A stretch of 64,000 nt of DNA from assembly GCA_030587365.1 (NCBI GenBank), contig JAUQZE010000030.1, positions 39,255 through 103,254 on the forward strand. Direction: 5' to 3'. Each line of letters begins with the position of its first letter. The stretch's first letter is position 1. The notes beneath the pieces were generated by a model that was not told where the DNA came from, did no database searches, and saw only the letters and a list, made by a program, of their open reading frames with translations. Shown here piece after piece: positions 43,831 through 53,447 of this stretch. This DNA is from Candidatus Freyarchaeota archaeon. GTDB taxonomy: Archaea > Asgardarchaeota > Jordiarchaeia > Jordiarchaeales > Jordiarchaeaceae. A program made the position numbers and the translations under genes.

Positions 43831-44988
43831 ATGGAGAATCTGGAGAAAGTAAAAAGTCTGTTGGTAGATTACTTCAGTCTTATTACTAGATGCATAATTG
43901 AAATTTATCAAACTTATGAAGGGAGGTCTAAGCTTTCTAAAGGTATACCCGAGGATTATACCTACGGTCAAATTGTCGAAAAAACTAGAAACTTGAATCG
44001 GTCGACGTTTGCATACATTTGCTTCATCGAGGAATTCGTGAATGGGTTTATCAAGTGGTTTGAATTCTTTTCCAGTTTGGTTAGAGTGCTCGGCGCTAAC
44101 GAATACTACCGCATTTTATACAGAAAAGCCAAACTCGAGGAGGTTGTCGACGAATCTAGAATAGATGTGTCCTTTCTAAAATTTCAAATAAGAAGCGTTT
44201 TGAATACAAGCTTTCAAGATCTGAAATCAATTTACAATTCGTTATTGGAGAGGTCAAAAGGTGTACGGGAAAATATTGCTTATTTACGCTCCGAGTCGTC
44301 CGAAAGGTTTGTTGAGACTGTAGAAAATCAAGCCCGAGGCTGGCTGGATATACACGATGAGATATACGGCTCACTTCAATTCATCATCAAAGAAGAAGAC
44401 GAATCCATCTGTATAAAAACATTAACTATGGTTATCGATAAGTGTATTGATTTCTTTGAAAAAATACGTGAAACACGGGCATTCATAAAAATTCCAGAAG
44501 AGGTCTGGAAAAACTTCATGGCAGACGACTTCGTGGAACTCTTTGAGCTATTCAAGGAAATCAAAGAAGATGTAATTAAATTCTATGAATACGCGACAAA
44601 AGTGTACGAACATGCTTCGAAATGCTTCCTCCAAGTTTTAACCATGCTCTGGGGCACCGAGGAAGAAGCCCGACACAAATTAGAACTACTTGTGAAATCC
44701 GAAATAACCATTAATGATCTAATACCAGAAAATTTCTCTCTTAAAGACATAGAATTCGGACTAACCCTAGCAATCTTCGAGTGGGACCAAGCACGCCTTG
44801 CTGGTCAGGTGTTAAACGAAAAAATAGGTGCATTTGAACTAATAGCAAAATATGTCATAACCGACGATATGCAAAACTTGTACATGGGAATCAAAAAGAG
44901 ATTTGAGTTGAGAAATAAATATCGAAAAGAAATTTACGACAAAATGATAGAGATTCAAAACACAATCCACGAAATAATGAAACCCTGA
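43831..44988 (+). CDS. Helical protein of unknown function, paralog 1
   Basis: A 385-residue protein, almost wholly alpha-helical by composition, without membrane spans or cysteine motifs. It shares with the next gene an N-terminal KVKSLLVDYFSLITRCIIEI, a central ERFVETVENQARGWL, and a late FSLKDIEFGLTLAIFEWDQA block. No family recognised. Tandem duplication and even length suggest a structural or scaffold role (inference). The ribosome site (GAGGG) is rather far from the ATG. Confidence 0.6.
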   Translation: MENLEKVKSLLVDYFSLITRCIIEIYQTYEGRSKLSKGIPEDYTYGQIVEKTRNLNRSTFAYICFIEEFVNGFIKWFEFFSSLVRVLGANEYYRILYRKAKLEEVVDESRIDVSFLKFQIRSVLNTSFQDLKSIYNSLLERSKGVRENIAYLRSESSERFVETVENQARGWLDIHDEIYGSLQFIIKEEDESICIKTLTMVIDKCIDFFEKIRETRAFIKIPEEVWKNFMADDFVELFELFKEIKEDVIKFYEYATKVYEHASKCFLQVLTMLWGTEEEARHKLELLVKSEITINDLIPENFSLKDIEFGLTLAIFEWDQARLAGQVLNEKIGAFELIAKYVITDDMQNLYMGIKKRFELRNKYRKEIYDKMIEIQNTIHEIMKP

Positions 44989-45090
44989 ACTCTTCAACCC
45001 CCTTTCTGGGAGAAGCGTTTGCACGCGGTTTTTAATGAAAATAAAAAAGCCAAAAGTATGATTCCTGTTTGTTGGATTGGATATTATCTT

Positions 45091-45300
45091 TTATTTTGGT
45101 ACTTTCAACCGAGTTGTCCCAGATATGTTGTGAATCAACGTAAGTTGTTGATCCATTTTGTCGGCTGTGTGCTGTACACTAATTCCTAGAAAGGCTGCAT
45201 AAGATTTGAGGTTTCTGATTTTTGTTGATTTAAAAATTAAGAAATTAACTATTCTATTCGATAGTCCAATCTGGCTAGTATAACTAAAAACATAACAATT
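45091..45300 (-). pseudogene. Start-less frame, possible gene remnant
   Basis: The minus strand stays open for 69 codons, with KIRNLKSYAAFLGISVQHTA and DKMDQQLTLIHNISGTTRLK before TAA 45093-45091. No start codon stands at the front, and a stop lies immediately upstream. The composition is protein-like. It may be the C-terminal fragment of a lost gene; no family recognised. Confidence 0.25.
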
Positions 45301-45309
45301 TTATATAAC
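45299..45309 (+). promoter_or_regulatory. TATA box of helical paralog 2
   Basis: TTTTATATAAC lies about 41 bases before the ATG at 45350, placing transcription start near 45333 and leaving GAAGGATT as the ribosome site. Confidence 0.5.
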
Positions 45310-45349
45310 TTAACTTTATTATTTAATCAGTAAGCGTGAAGGATTTTTT

Positions 45350-46534
45350 ATGGAGAGCCCAGAAAAAATAACAAGTCTATTAAAGGACTTCTTCAACTTG
45401 ACTTACGGGTGCATGGTTGAATTTTACCAAATACTTGAAGGAAAATCTGGGCTTTACGAGAATGAACTTAAAGAGTATAAATACGGTCAATTTGGCGTAA
45501 TAATTAGAAAATATGTTAACTCGGAGTTAACATACATTTACTTCCTTGAGGAATACATAAAGATGTTTTCGAAGTGGTTCGAAGCCTTTTCGAGTTTAGT
45601 TGATACGCTGGGCTCCAGAGAATACCACAGAATTTTATTAGGAGAAGTTGAACTGCAAGAAGTAATCAACATATCAAAAATAGATATTAACTTCCTAAAA
45701 TTTAGGATTAAAAACTTTTTGAATCCGAACTTTTCAGATCTTGAAACAACATGCAGATTACTTTTGCAGAAATCAAAAAGTGTTCTAGAAGAAGAGATTG
45801 ACCACCTGAAAACCGGGTCATCCAAAAGGTTTACTGAATTAATAGAAAATCAGGCCAGGGGCTGGCTCATGGTAAACGAGGAAGTGCAAAACTCCCTTCA
45901 ATCTCTAACTCAGGTCGAGGATAAATCCCAAATCGTGTCTACGCTTACCCTAATTGCTCAGAAGTGTGTCGATTTCTTCGAAAAGATAATAGAAGCAAGA
46001 AAATCCATAAAGATTTCAGACGAGGATTGGGCACATTTTATAGCAGGTGATTTCATTGAATACTCCAGCCGATTCAAAAAATTGAGAGAGGATATGACTC
46101 AGTTATTTAATTACATGATAAAAACATATGAACACCTCGCCAACTGTTTTTTTCACATTTTTAACGCACTCTGGGGAAGAGAAGAAGTAGCTCTTTCCAA
46201 AATAGAAGATTCCATAAAATCTAAAATACCAGCCGAAGGATTGGTACCAAAAAATTTCTCCATAAAAGACCTGGCATTCGGACTATCTCTGGCACTTTCA
46301 GAATTGGGTCAGGCACATCTTGCTTCTCAGGGATCAGAAGAAAAGAAGATAGCAATTGATATAGTAGCAACAGCTTTCCCTAAGAGTGAGGGCCTCCAAG
46401 TCTTCCCCAATAGAATTATGAGGCTCTTAGAACTGAAGGAAAAATATCTATACAAAATTAATGACATAATGATAGATATGCAAAAATTGGTTCAACAAAA
46501 TGCTGAACCTGAAAAGCCTATTTTTGGTGGATAA
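45350..46534 (+). CDS. Helical protein of unknown function, paralog 2
   Basis: A 394-residue tandem paralog of the previous gene. Matching blocks: KITSLLKDFFNLTYGCMVEF, RFTELIENQARGWLMVNEEV, and FSIKDLAFGLSLALSELGQA. All-helical, soluble, no recognised domain. The sequences have drifted far except in these blocks, so the duplication is old and both copies are retained, which argues for use of both. Confidence 0.6.
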   Translation: MESPEKITSLLKDFFNLTYGCMVEFYQILEGKSGLYENELKEYKYGQFGVIIRKYVNSELTYIYFLEEYIKMFSKWFEAFSSLVDTLGSREYHRILLGEVELQEVINISKIDINFLKFRIKNFLNPNFSDLETTCRLLLQKSKSVLEEEIDHLKTGSSKRFTELIENQARGWLMVNEEVQNSLQSLTQVEDKSQIVSTLTLIAQKCVDFFEKIIEARKSIKISDEDWAHFIAGDFIEYSSRFKKLREDMTQLFNYMIKTYEHLANCFFHIFNALWGREEVALSKIEDSIKSKIPAEGLVPKNFSIKDLAFGLSLALSELGQAHLASQGSEEKKIAIDIVATAFPKSEGLQVFPNRIMRLLELKEKYLYKINDIMIDMQKLVQQNAEPEKPIFGG

Positions 46535-46670
46535 CTCTCCTTCAACAATTTTTCTGACTCTGAAAAATAATAACATTATTAAAGATGAAAAATAGGCAAT
46601 AGTTTAAAACGGATAAACAAGCTAATCATAGTAAGGTTACTTTTACCAAATTTTGGAGAGGGTACTCAAA

Positions 46671-48113
46671 ATGGTTTTGAGAACCGTAAAAGAGTATAAA
46701 CAAGGTTTGAGGGATAATCGAGAAGTCTGGATTCTTGGGGAAAAAGTAAGGGATGTAACCACCCACCCTATGCTGAAAGTAGGTGTTGAAACTGCCGCCG
46801 TAGATTATAAAATGGCTGAGAACCCCAAGTACCGAGGCATTGCGGTGGCAAAACATCCAGAAACTGGAGAACCAATAAGCAGACACTACTACCTTCCCAA
46901 AACCTCGGAAGACCTGCTAAAAAGACACGAACTAATAGTAACCGCAACCCGACTCGGCGACGGAGTAATACCCTTCACCAAAGACGTCGCCGGCGACTGT
47001 CTAAACGCAGTAATGGTAACCGCACAAGTAATGGGAAACGAAGAATACCTAGAGAGAATCACAGAATACTACGAACACGTTAGAAAGAAAGATTTGAGTG
47101 TTGCCTGCGGAATGACCGATGTTAAAGGAGACCGAAGCCTCCATCCATCCTCACCAGATCAGACACACCCCGACTTCTACGTCCGCGTAGTGGATAAGAA
47201 CGATGAGGGAATAATAGTTAGGGGCGCGAAAGTGCATATAACAGCCTCAGCTTACTCCGACGACATTCTAGTCCTGCCGTGCAGAGCCATGAGGGAGGAC
47301 GATAAGGACTATGCTGTGTGCTTCGCGGTTCCGGCGAACACCAAAGGGCTAAAACACATATGCCACCCGTTGAGGTATGAGCAAAGCCCACTGGAATTCC
47401 CGGTTGATTCGCCCATAAGAATGCACACCGAGTCCCTACTAATATTCGACGACGTATTCATACCATGGGAGAGAGTCTTTCTCTGCGGCGAATGGCAACA
47501 CGCAGGCACCATGGCGTACAATTTCTCATTCTTCCACAGGCACACCGCCTCCTGCTACAGAATAGCCCTAACCGAACTACAACTGGGAATGGCTGTAGCC
47601 ATAGCCGAGTACAACGGAATAGACCGAATCTCCCATATTCGAGAAAAAATAACAAACCTGATAATCTACCTAGAAATGCTGAAGTCCCTAGCCAGGGCAT
47701 CATGCAACGACCCCGTGATGCACAGAGGAATAGCAGTGCCCAACCCCATAATAAGCAACATATCAAAATACCACTTCGCCGAAAACTACCACAACTTCGT
47801 AAAAGCAATACAGGACCTATGCGGAGGAATACTCGTCACATCACCCACCTACAAAGACTACCAAAACCCAGAGCTAAAGGACTACATAGACAAGTATCTG
47901 GGCGGCAAAAAAGGAATACCCACAGAGCACAGGTTAAGAATGCTGCAACTAATAAGACTCTGGATGGCCTCCGACATCGGAGGAGGAATAGAAGTCCTAG
48001 CAGTACACGGTGAGGGTTCACTCCAAGCTCAAAGGATGATGATCTACGGTGAGTACCTGAGCCAACTCCAAGAATACAAGGAAAGAGCAAAAAGAGTCGC
48101 AGGAATAAAGTAA
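46671..48113 (+). CDS. 4-hydroxybutyryl-CoA dehydratase / HpaB superfamily enzyme
   Basis: A 480-residue flavoprotein-type enzyme from ATG 46671 (GGAGAGGGT upstream). Family marks: ACGMTDVKGDRSLHPSS, VVDKNDEGIIVRGAKVH, FDDVFIPWERVFLCGEW, FHRHTASCYRIA and the C-terminal SLQAQRMMIYGE...VAGIK. It resembles AbfD (4-hydroxybutyryl-CoA dehydratase) and HpaB (aromatic hydroxylase). AbfD binds a 4Fe-4S cluster through two early Cys and a later His/Cys pair. Here only a shifted Cys (AGDCLNAV) is seen at the early site, so the cluster may be absent. Adjacent CoA enzymes favour an acyl-CoA substrate. Confidence 0.78.
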   Translation: MVLRTVKEYKQGLRDNREVWILGEKVRDVTTHPMLKVGVETAAVDYKMAENPKYRGIAVAKHPETGEPISRHYYLPKTSEDLLKRHELIVTATRLGDGVIPFTKDVAGDCLNAVMVTAQVMGNEEYLERITEYYEHVRKKDLSVACGMTDVKGDRSLHPSSPDQTHPDFYVRVVDKNDEGIIVRGAKVHITASAYSDDILVLPCRAMREDDKDYAVCFAVPANTKGLKHICHPLRYEQSPLEFPVDSPIRMHTESLLIFDDVFIPWERVFLCGEWQHAGTMAYNFSFFHRHTASCYRIALTELQLGMAVAIAEYNGIDRISHIREKITNLIIYLEMLKSLARASCNDPVMHRGIAVPNPIISNISKYHFAENYHNFVKAIQDLCGGILVTSPTYKDYQNPELKDYIDKYLGGKKGIPTEHRLRMLQLIRLWMASDIGGGIEVLAVHGEGSLQAQRMMIYGEYLSQLQEYKERAKRVAGIK

Positions 48114-48124
48114 CATAGATACAT

Positions 48125-48946
48125 ATGATTCATGGCTCAATGAATACTCGAAGTGTTAAAATGGACATTTCCAATTCCTTGGTGATAATAGTAAGGGGAG
48201 AAGACCCTGAAACAATGGTAACAAAAGGTCTCGGTGAACTAGACATTAAAATCCCCCAGAAAAAGATAGTGATAAAACCCAACCTCATAGCCAACAACCC
48301 CTACCCCACAACCACCTCATCAAAAACCGTAGAAACCATCATCAAAAACCTCAAAAAATTCAAAAAAGAAATCATCATCGCAGAAGGAGCGGGATGGACC
48401 GATACCTACACAGCATACCGAGACCAAGGATACCAAGAAATCGCCAAAAGGCATGCAGTAAAACTGGTCGACCTAAACATAGACAATTACGAAATAGTGA
48501 AAAATCCCAAGGCTATGGTGCTTGAGGAATATGAGCTTCCCCTAACATTGAAAGACTCCTACCTCGTGTCAGCCGCGGTTCTTAAAGTACACTCCCAAGC
48601 CGGCGTCACGCTCTCCGTCAAAAATATGCTGGGTGCAACCATCGGCGGACACAAGGGAAGATTTCACCGGAGGGGAATACACGAAAGCATAGTCGACATA
48701 AACCTTTACAAAGCCCCAAACCTAGCCATAATAGACGGCAGAGAGGCAAACGTGAGAGGCGAACTGGGAGGAGAAATCCAAACATTCGATTTAATGATAT
48801 TTTCCCAAGATCCGGTGGCGGCGGACGCGGTTGGAGCAAATGTACTGGGAGTTGACCCACTCTCCGTAAAACACTTGAAACTGGCACAAGAAAAAGGTCT
48901 GGGTATAGCCGATTTGGGAAAAATAGATATTAGGGAATTAAAATGA
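48125..48946 (+). CDS. DUF362-domain protein
   Basis: A 273-residue protein with IVIKPNLIANNPYPTTTSSK, IIIAEGAGWTDTYTAYRDQG, VSAAVLKVHSQAGVTLSVKN (Lys and His of the family) and SQDPVAADAVGANVLGVDP. DUF362 proteins are often tied to Fe-S proteins in anaerobes, but their reaction is unknown. It begins 11 bases after the dehydratase-like gene, so the two are probably co-transcribed and may act together. An internal ATG at 48161 is also a possible start. Confidence 0.8.
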   Translation: MIHGSMNTRSVKMDISNSLVIIVRGEDPETMVTKGLGELDIKIPQKKIVIKPNLIANNPYPTTTSSKTVETIIKNLKKFKKEIIIAEGAGWTDTYTAYRDQGYQEIAKRHAVKLVDLNIDNYEIVKNPKAMVLEEYELPLTLKDSYLVSAAVLKVHSQAGVTLSVKNMLGATIGGHKGRFHRRGIHESIVDINLYKAPNLAIIDGREANVRGELGGEIQTFDLMIFSQDPVAADAVGANVLGVDPLSVKHLKLAQEKGLGIADLGKIDIRELK

Positions 48947-49040
48947 GCCGCTTAACCGTTCGCAAAACTAATCCCCTTGTAATAATTTTTTTATAATGCT
49001 TCAATTCTTAATTCTTAAAATCGGAAAAGAGATGATTCTA

Positions 49041-49382
49041 ATGCCAGATAAAAAATTGGTAACAATATGTGGGCTTTATTGTGGAAAATGCGAATATTAT
49101 CAACAAAAATGTCCCGGTTGTGAAAATCTGAAAGGAAAACCATTCTGGATAGAATTTTTGAATGTTGAAGTTTGTCCTTTATACGGCTGTTGCGTAAACG
49201 GGAAAAAGTTGGAGCACTGCGGTGTGTGTGACGAATTTCCTTGCAGAACCTTTCTGGACATGGAATTAAATGATCCCTCAATGAGCCCGGAACAAGCGAA
49301 ACAATCTGCTCTTAAGAGAAAAAATGCGCTCATGAGAAGAAAGAAAATAGGATTAATTAAGTGGCTTGAGGAACAAATCTAG
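49041..49382 (+). CDS. DUF3795-type Cys-rich protein
   Basis: A 113-residue protein from ATG 49041 (GAGATGAT upstream). It is rich in cysteines: TICGLYCGKCEYYQQKCPGC, VCPLYGCCVNGK, HCGVCDEFPCRTF. This matches the DUF3795 family, small metal- or Fe-S-binding proteins of unknown role frequent in anaerobes. The basic C-terminal helix (RKNALMRRKKIGLIKWL) is typical. Confidence 0.8.
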   Translation: MPDKKLVTICGLYCGKCEYYQQKCPGCENLKGKPFWIEFLNVEVCPLYGCCVNGKKLEHCGVCDEFPCRTFLDMELNDPSMSPEQAKQSALKRKNALMRRKKIGLIKWLEEQI

Positions 49383-49412
49383 ACAAATAATGAAACTTCG
49401 GCTTCTCGTATT

Positions 49413-50237
49413 TTATTTTCCGAGTCTATTGCCTTGACCATCAAGCCCAATCTTTGTGAGTCCCTCAAAGAAGCTGATTTCTTTTCCATGAAATTCTTTA
49501 GAGTGAAGAATTGTTCCCACAAGACCCGTAGCACAGAGTTCAGCTGAAATGAGCGGAATTCCCAACATTTTCACGAATTCCTCAAGAGTGGTTCCATAAT
49601 AATTGCTAAGTTTTTCGAAGGCACCAATCAGCCCGGGAGTTTCCACGATGCCCGGGGCGAAACTATAAATAGAAACCCCGCTGTCCGCCGCAATCTCTTG
49701 GACGATTGATTTGGTGAGTGAACGTAGACCAGTTTTGGAAGCGGAGTAAGGTGCTACATATGACATTCCCTCAGCAGACAAGAAGATTATGATGATACCC
49801 TCTTTACGTTTAAGCATATCTGGAAGAAAATTCTTAATTCCTAGGAATGCCCCACGGAGATTGACTGCGAAGAATCTATCCCATTCTTCAACAGAGAGTT
49901 CTAAAACCGGCTTCACGGGGCCAGTTGTAGCCGCATCATTCACGAGAATGTCTACTTTGCCAAATTTCTCGATAGACTTGCGATACAGATTCTCCATGTT
50001 CTTTACATCAGAAACATCCGTCTTGACAAACAACGCCTCTTCACCCTCTCTCTTAATCAGTTTTTCAGTATCCAAACCAGTGTCCATGAGTTCAGCAATC
50101 ACTACAGATGCACCCACATGAGCCAGAACTCTTGCCGTTTCTCTTCCGATACCCCGTCCAGCTCCTGTAACCACTGCTACTTTACCTTTCAGCTCATTAC
50201 GATTAACCTTAGCATTATCAATTATCACATTTATCAT
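49413..50237 (-). CDS. Short-chain dehydrogenase/reductase, second copy
   Basis: A 274-residue SDR with VVTGAGRGIGRETARVL, DILVNDAATTGP (in place of NNAG), the catalytic Ser region and PYSASKTGLRSLTKS (Tyr-x3-Lys). The NDAA variant and the ~20-residue N-terminal lead differ from the SDR at 8252. GAGGAG stands just upstream, and the start may be ATG 50237 or GTG 50228. Substrate unknown. Confidence 0.82.
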   Translation of the reverse strand: MINVIIDNAKVNRNELKGKVAVVTGAGRGIGRETARVLAHVGASVVIAELMDTGLDTEKLIKREGEEALFVKTDVSDVKNMENLYRKSIEKFGKVDILVNDAATTGPVKPVLELSVEEWDRFFAVNLRGAFLGIKNFLPDMLKRKEGIIIIFLSAEGMSYVAPYSASKTGLRSLTKSIVQEIAADSGVSIYSFAPGIVETPGLIGAFEKLSNYYGTTLEEFVKMLGIPLISAELCATGLVGTILHSKEFHGKEISFFEGLTKIGLDGQGNRLGK

Positions 50238-50392
50238 TCTCCTCGGATACCGAATTTACCTCTTAAACTAGATTTTAAGTCTTAGGAGTATAAATATTTA
50301 GTTTTTAGCATTTTAAGCTGTTCCCTCCTCCCACCTTTGCGAACCTCCCTCCTCCCTTTGGGTGATTTTTGTTTGGCTTGGTTTTGGTTATT

Positions 50393-50458
50393 TTTTTGAG
50401 GATATATAGTGACCGGGGTCTGAAACTCTGTTGGGGGTCGAATGCCCCCTTTATTTTG
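50393..50458 (-). pseudogene. Fragment of an FAD-oxidase 3' end (left direct repeat of restriction island)
   Basis: The sequence matches 54743-54807, the last 65 bases of the oxidase gene at 54738, at about 85 percent and in the same orientation. On the minus strand, after correction of one extra C, it reads FDPNRVSDPGHYISSKK and a TAA stop, against FDPNGVSDPGHYISSKR in the intact gene. Weak similarity extends a little further upstream. The rest of the gene is missing. Confidence 0.7.
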
Positions 50459-50522
50459 TACGGGGCTAAGCGTTATGCTGTGTTATGGGAGCGGCGAAAT
50501 AATTGCTTTTCCTAAGCGCTTC

Positions 50523-52712
50523 TTACTTCGTACTTTTTTGTGGCTCGCTTATAAATAATGTAAGTTGTTTCACATTCTTAGCATAAGGCTTGGGTAAAGT
50601 TCGTTCGGGTTGAGCGTTTTTGGTTATGTACTCGGCAAAGTCTTTCATCTCTTGTAGAGCTTGTGCAAGTGTAATGGAATCGTTTTTGTATTTTATGTTT
50701 GGGAATGACTTTGTGTAATATTCAATTGTTTTTCCCATTATGATTGTGAAGATATCGACTCCAGTAACCGTCATCCCGGATTCAATTGTTCGCTTAGTCC
50801 ATGAAATAGCGTCTCTTAAGATGAGTTCTTTCAAAGATGTCCAGTTATTATTATCCCATTTACTTGGTCTTTTTCTACATGCTAGAATACAATCATACTT
50901 GATATTTCCCTCACTTGAGTGATATCCGCTTTTGCCTTCTGATCTTACGATTGGGGTAGCTGAGATGTAGAATCCCGCATCCAGTAAAATCCTTCCAATG
51001 CTCTCCCAAGCCCACAATTGATTGTGATGGAAAGTGAATATTAACAGGCTTTCGTCTTTAAGGACACGGCCACATTCCTGAAGTATTGTTTTTAATCCTT
51101 TATTAAAAAATTCCATTGTCTTTCCCATTTTTTCGTTCTGCACAATCTCACTAGGATTACTTGAAAATTCAGGATTAAACGCTGGATATAACTCCTTAAG
51201 TCCGAGTCGTAGCCACACATAAAAGAAATCGGATAGCTCAGAATATTGGATATTATCAAAGTAAGGTGGATCAGTAATTACGGCATCTACGGACTTGTCG
51301 GGGATAAAGGGCAAATTCTCGGCAGTATCACAATATAGTAAGGATGCACAATCAGTTCTCTTAAGTTCATCAAAGCTTTGCACAATATTCGCTTCGATGC
51401 GTTCGTTCCCTGTATACTTGTTAAAGCGTTTACCTTTACTTTGGGGCAGTCGTTCATAGGGTTTTTTACAGAATATCTTAGCGCGTCGCACTTTCTCAAA
51501 ACATTTGGCAAAAGTGCCACGCCCATATTTTGTTCCCCAAATATTGTTTTCTGTAGGTCGCTCAATCGGGTGATACGCATGAAAGCCAAAGAACAGAGAA
51601 ATCTTATGCCACTCTATTTCATACTTGCAAAACATGTTGTTTGCATCTAAGCAGTCTGAAAAAGCAATAAGCAGCAACTCCCGAATATTAGTATCAGCAA
51701 TCTTCAAAATCTCTTCTAAAAGGTGAGATAAGCATAGTAATTGACGTTCGTTGAACATATCCTTAAAGTAAGTATAACCATGATTCACAGGACGGGGGTC
51801 GCTGCGTCCTTCTATGGGGATTTTCTGGTGAGGAATGAGTAACTTATCCTCGCACTTCTTATATTCCCTCCTAGCCCTCTCCCATAGAGCAATGTCATCC
51901 GAATCAACACGTTTGAAGAATCTTCCGCAAGAATTGCAGTATCCTTCTAATGCGTGCAATTCTATATCTAAGCGTCCCCCATTCGCATTTACAGCGTCCA
52001 GAATTCGCTGCTTTGTTTTACATTCGGGACAGCGAAATACACCTCTATCTGATAGCCCTTTACGTGGGTCAAATATTGTACCGCACTCAGGGCATTTTGT
52101 TTTTGGGTTATATTCTTTTGTTTCCACAATTTGTAAGCAATGAGGGCAAAAGACAACATTAACATGGTCTCGGCGGGATAACTCATAGTTAGGAAACAAT
52201 TTAACAGTAATACCGCAAGATTTACATTTCGCAACCTTTACCCAAAAGAAATACATAACCTCTGCCTTATGGTTTTGAGGGCATTTTGTATGATAATATT
52301 GTTTTATAAAGTCACCTGCATTCTTTTCAAGGGCCTGAAAGGCGTTATCTAAATCATTCAAATCAACTGGTTCAATTTCCTTTTTGGTTATGAACCAAGC
52401 CACGGGGTTAATGTCAACCCCTATGACTTTGCATCCTAAACGATTTGCCTCAACGATGGTCGTTCCGCCACCCATAAATGGGTCAAGCACTATAGCATTG
52501 TTGAGATTTGCTCCATTGCAGAACTTATGCCATAAATCGTCGTCCGACTCCTTCTGGTCGTTGAATGCGGACAGGAGTATCATGCGAAATACACTACCCA
52601 GTCGTCGCGCCCACCACTTGTGCATCTGGTAAACGGGTTTTTTGGAGTTTCCCTCAGCCTTTGCTACTGAATTAAGATATTGGACTGGGAAACTCTTTTC
52701 AATAAATTTCAT
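50523..52712 (-). CDS. DNA methyltransferase with internal zinc ribbons (COG1743/DUF1156-like)
   Basis: A 729-residue amino-methyltransferase. The N-terminus PVYQMHKWWARRLGSVFRMI and LDPFMGGGTTIVEANRLGC form the SAM-binding start. Residues ~140-260 carry several C-x2-C zinc ribbons (KCKSCG, FCPHC, KCPECG, FRCPECK, YCNSCG). The catalytic motif is VITDPPYFDNIQYSELSDFF. It methylates adenine or cytosine amino groups in DNA. It lies 9 bases after a PmeII-like endonuclease gene, so the pair forms a restriction-modification system. Confidence 0.82.
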   Translation of the reverse strand: MKFIEKSFPVQYLNSVAKAEGNSKKPVYQMHKWWARRLGSVFRMILLSAFNDQKESDDDLWHKFCNGANLNNAIVLDPFMGGGTTIVEANRLGCKVIGVDINPVAWFITKKEIEPVDLNDLDNAFQALEKNAGDFIKQYYHTKCPQNHKAEVMYFFWVKVAKCKSCGITVKLFPNYELSRRDHVNVVFCPHCLQIVETKEYNPKTKCPECGTIFDPRKGLSDRGVFRCPECKTKQRILDAVNANGGRLDIELHALEGYCNSCGRFFKRVDSDDIALWERARREYKKCEDKLLIPHQKIPIEGRSDPRPVNHGYTYFKDMFNERQLLCLSHLLEEILKIADTNIRELLLIAFSDCLDANNMFCKYEIEWHKISLFFGFHAYHPIERPTENNIWGTKYGRGTFAKCFEKVRRAKIFCKKPYERLPQSKGKRFNKYTGNERIEANIVQSFDELKRTDCASLLYCDTAENLPFIPDKSVDAVITDPPYFDNIQYSELSDFFYVWLRLGLKELYPAFNPEFSSNPSEIVQNEKMGKTMEFFNKGLKTILQECGRVLKDESLLIFTFHHNQLWAWESIGRILLDAGFYISATPIVRSEGKSGYHSSEGNIKYDCILACRKRPSKWDNNNWTSLKELILRDAISWTKRTIESGMTVTGVDIFTIIMGKTIEYYTKSFPNIKYKNDSITLAQALQEMKDFAEYITKNAQPERTLPKPYAKNVKQLTLFISEPQKSTK

Positions 52713-52721
52713 ATTGTTGCC

Positions 52722-53447
52722 TCATGAATTATATTCTAACAGGTTTTTCCACATACTACTTCCGCTCTTTCTATAAATTCTTTCAAATTCCTTTATTAAC
52801 TCCTGTATTTTAGATTCGATGACCTCAGAGAGAGACTGTCCCTTTGGATCTTTAAAGGTACTACCAACCTCTGCGGCAATTTCATAAATCTCTTCCAAAC
52901 ATTGAGGATCGTCTGAAATAAATTCCCATAATTCCCTTCCCGAAATCCAGTCAACGCCACCTTCTTCTTGCACATATTTCTTCACAATACTGCTGACCTG
53001 ATTCTTACTGCCATAACACATACCGAAAAGGGCCCGTGAGCCACGATTTCGCCTCTGGGCGGAAAGCAAAAGTTTGGCGGTTATTACTCCCAAATCCTTT
53101 GGGATAGTGTTTGGTCCACTCTTAATTTGAATATAATGATGAATCCCATTCTTGGTTTTTAGAATGTCGGCACCCTCGACTCCAGTCCCCTCAGAGAATA
53201 CTTTGGCAGCGTTCTGTAAGGCGATGCCAAACGATGTAACTGTTCCTCGTTCAAGCCTCTGGCTTACGAGCCATCTCACAATAGCTTCTGAATTATCAAG
53301 ACCCAATTCATGGGAGAGAAGCCGAATAAGGAATGGATTAATGTTTAAATCACTAATCCCTAATCTACGGACTGTCTCAATTCGCTTTAATAAAAACTGC
53401 TTAAAGATTTGCTCAATTCGTTTCCTTTTTTCAACGTCGATTGGCAT
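52722..53447 (-). CDS. PmeII-like type II restriction endonuclease
   Basis: A 241-residue protein. The nuclease core is GVEGADILKTKNGIHHYIQI followed by KSG, that is D-x(n)-Q-x-K of the PD-(D/E)xK fold, then PNTIPKDLGVITAKLLLSAQ and FGMCYGSKNQ. With ISGRELWEFISDDPQC this fits the PmeII family of type II enzymes. It is coupled to the methyltransferase gene just downstream in its strand. Confidence 0.72.
   Translation of the reverse strand: MPIDVEKRKRIEQIFKQFLLKRIETVRRLGISDLNINPFLIRLLSHELGLDNSEAIVRWLVSQRLERGTVTSFGIALQNAAKVFSEGTGVEGADILKTKNGIHHYIQIKSGPNTIPKDLGVITAKLLLSAQRRNRGSRALFGMCYGSKNQVSSIVKKYVQEEGGVDWISGRELWEFISDDPQCLEEIYEIAAEVGSTFKDPKGQSLSEVIESKIQELIKEFERIYRKSGSSMWKNLLEYNS

Larger units (their letters stand above)
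44989..45349. other. Intergenic region between helical paralogs
   Basis: Contains the unassigned minus-strand frame at 45091-45300 and the TATA box at 45299-45309. Nothing else seen. Confidence 0.4.
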
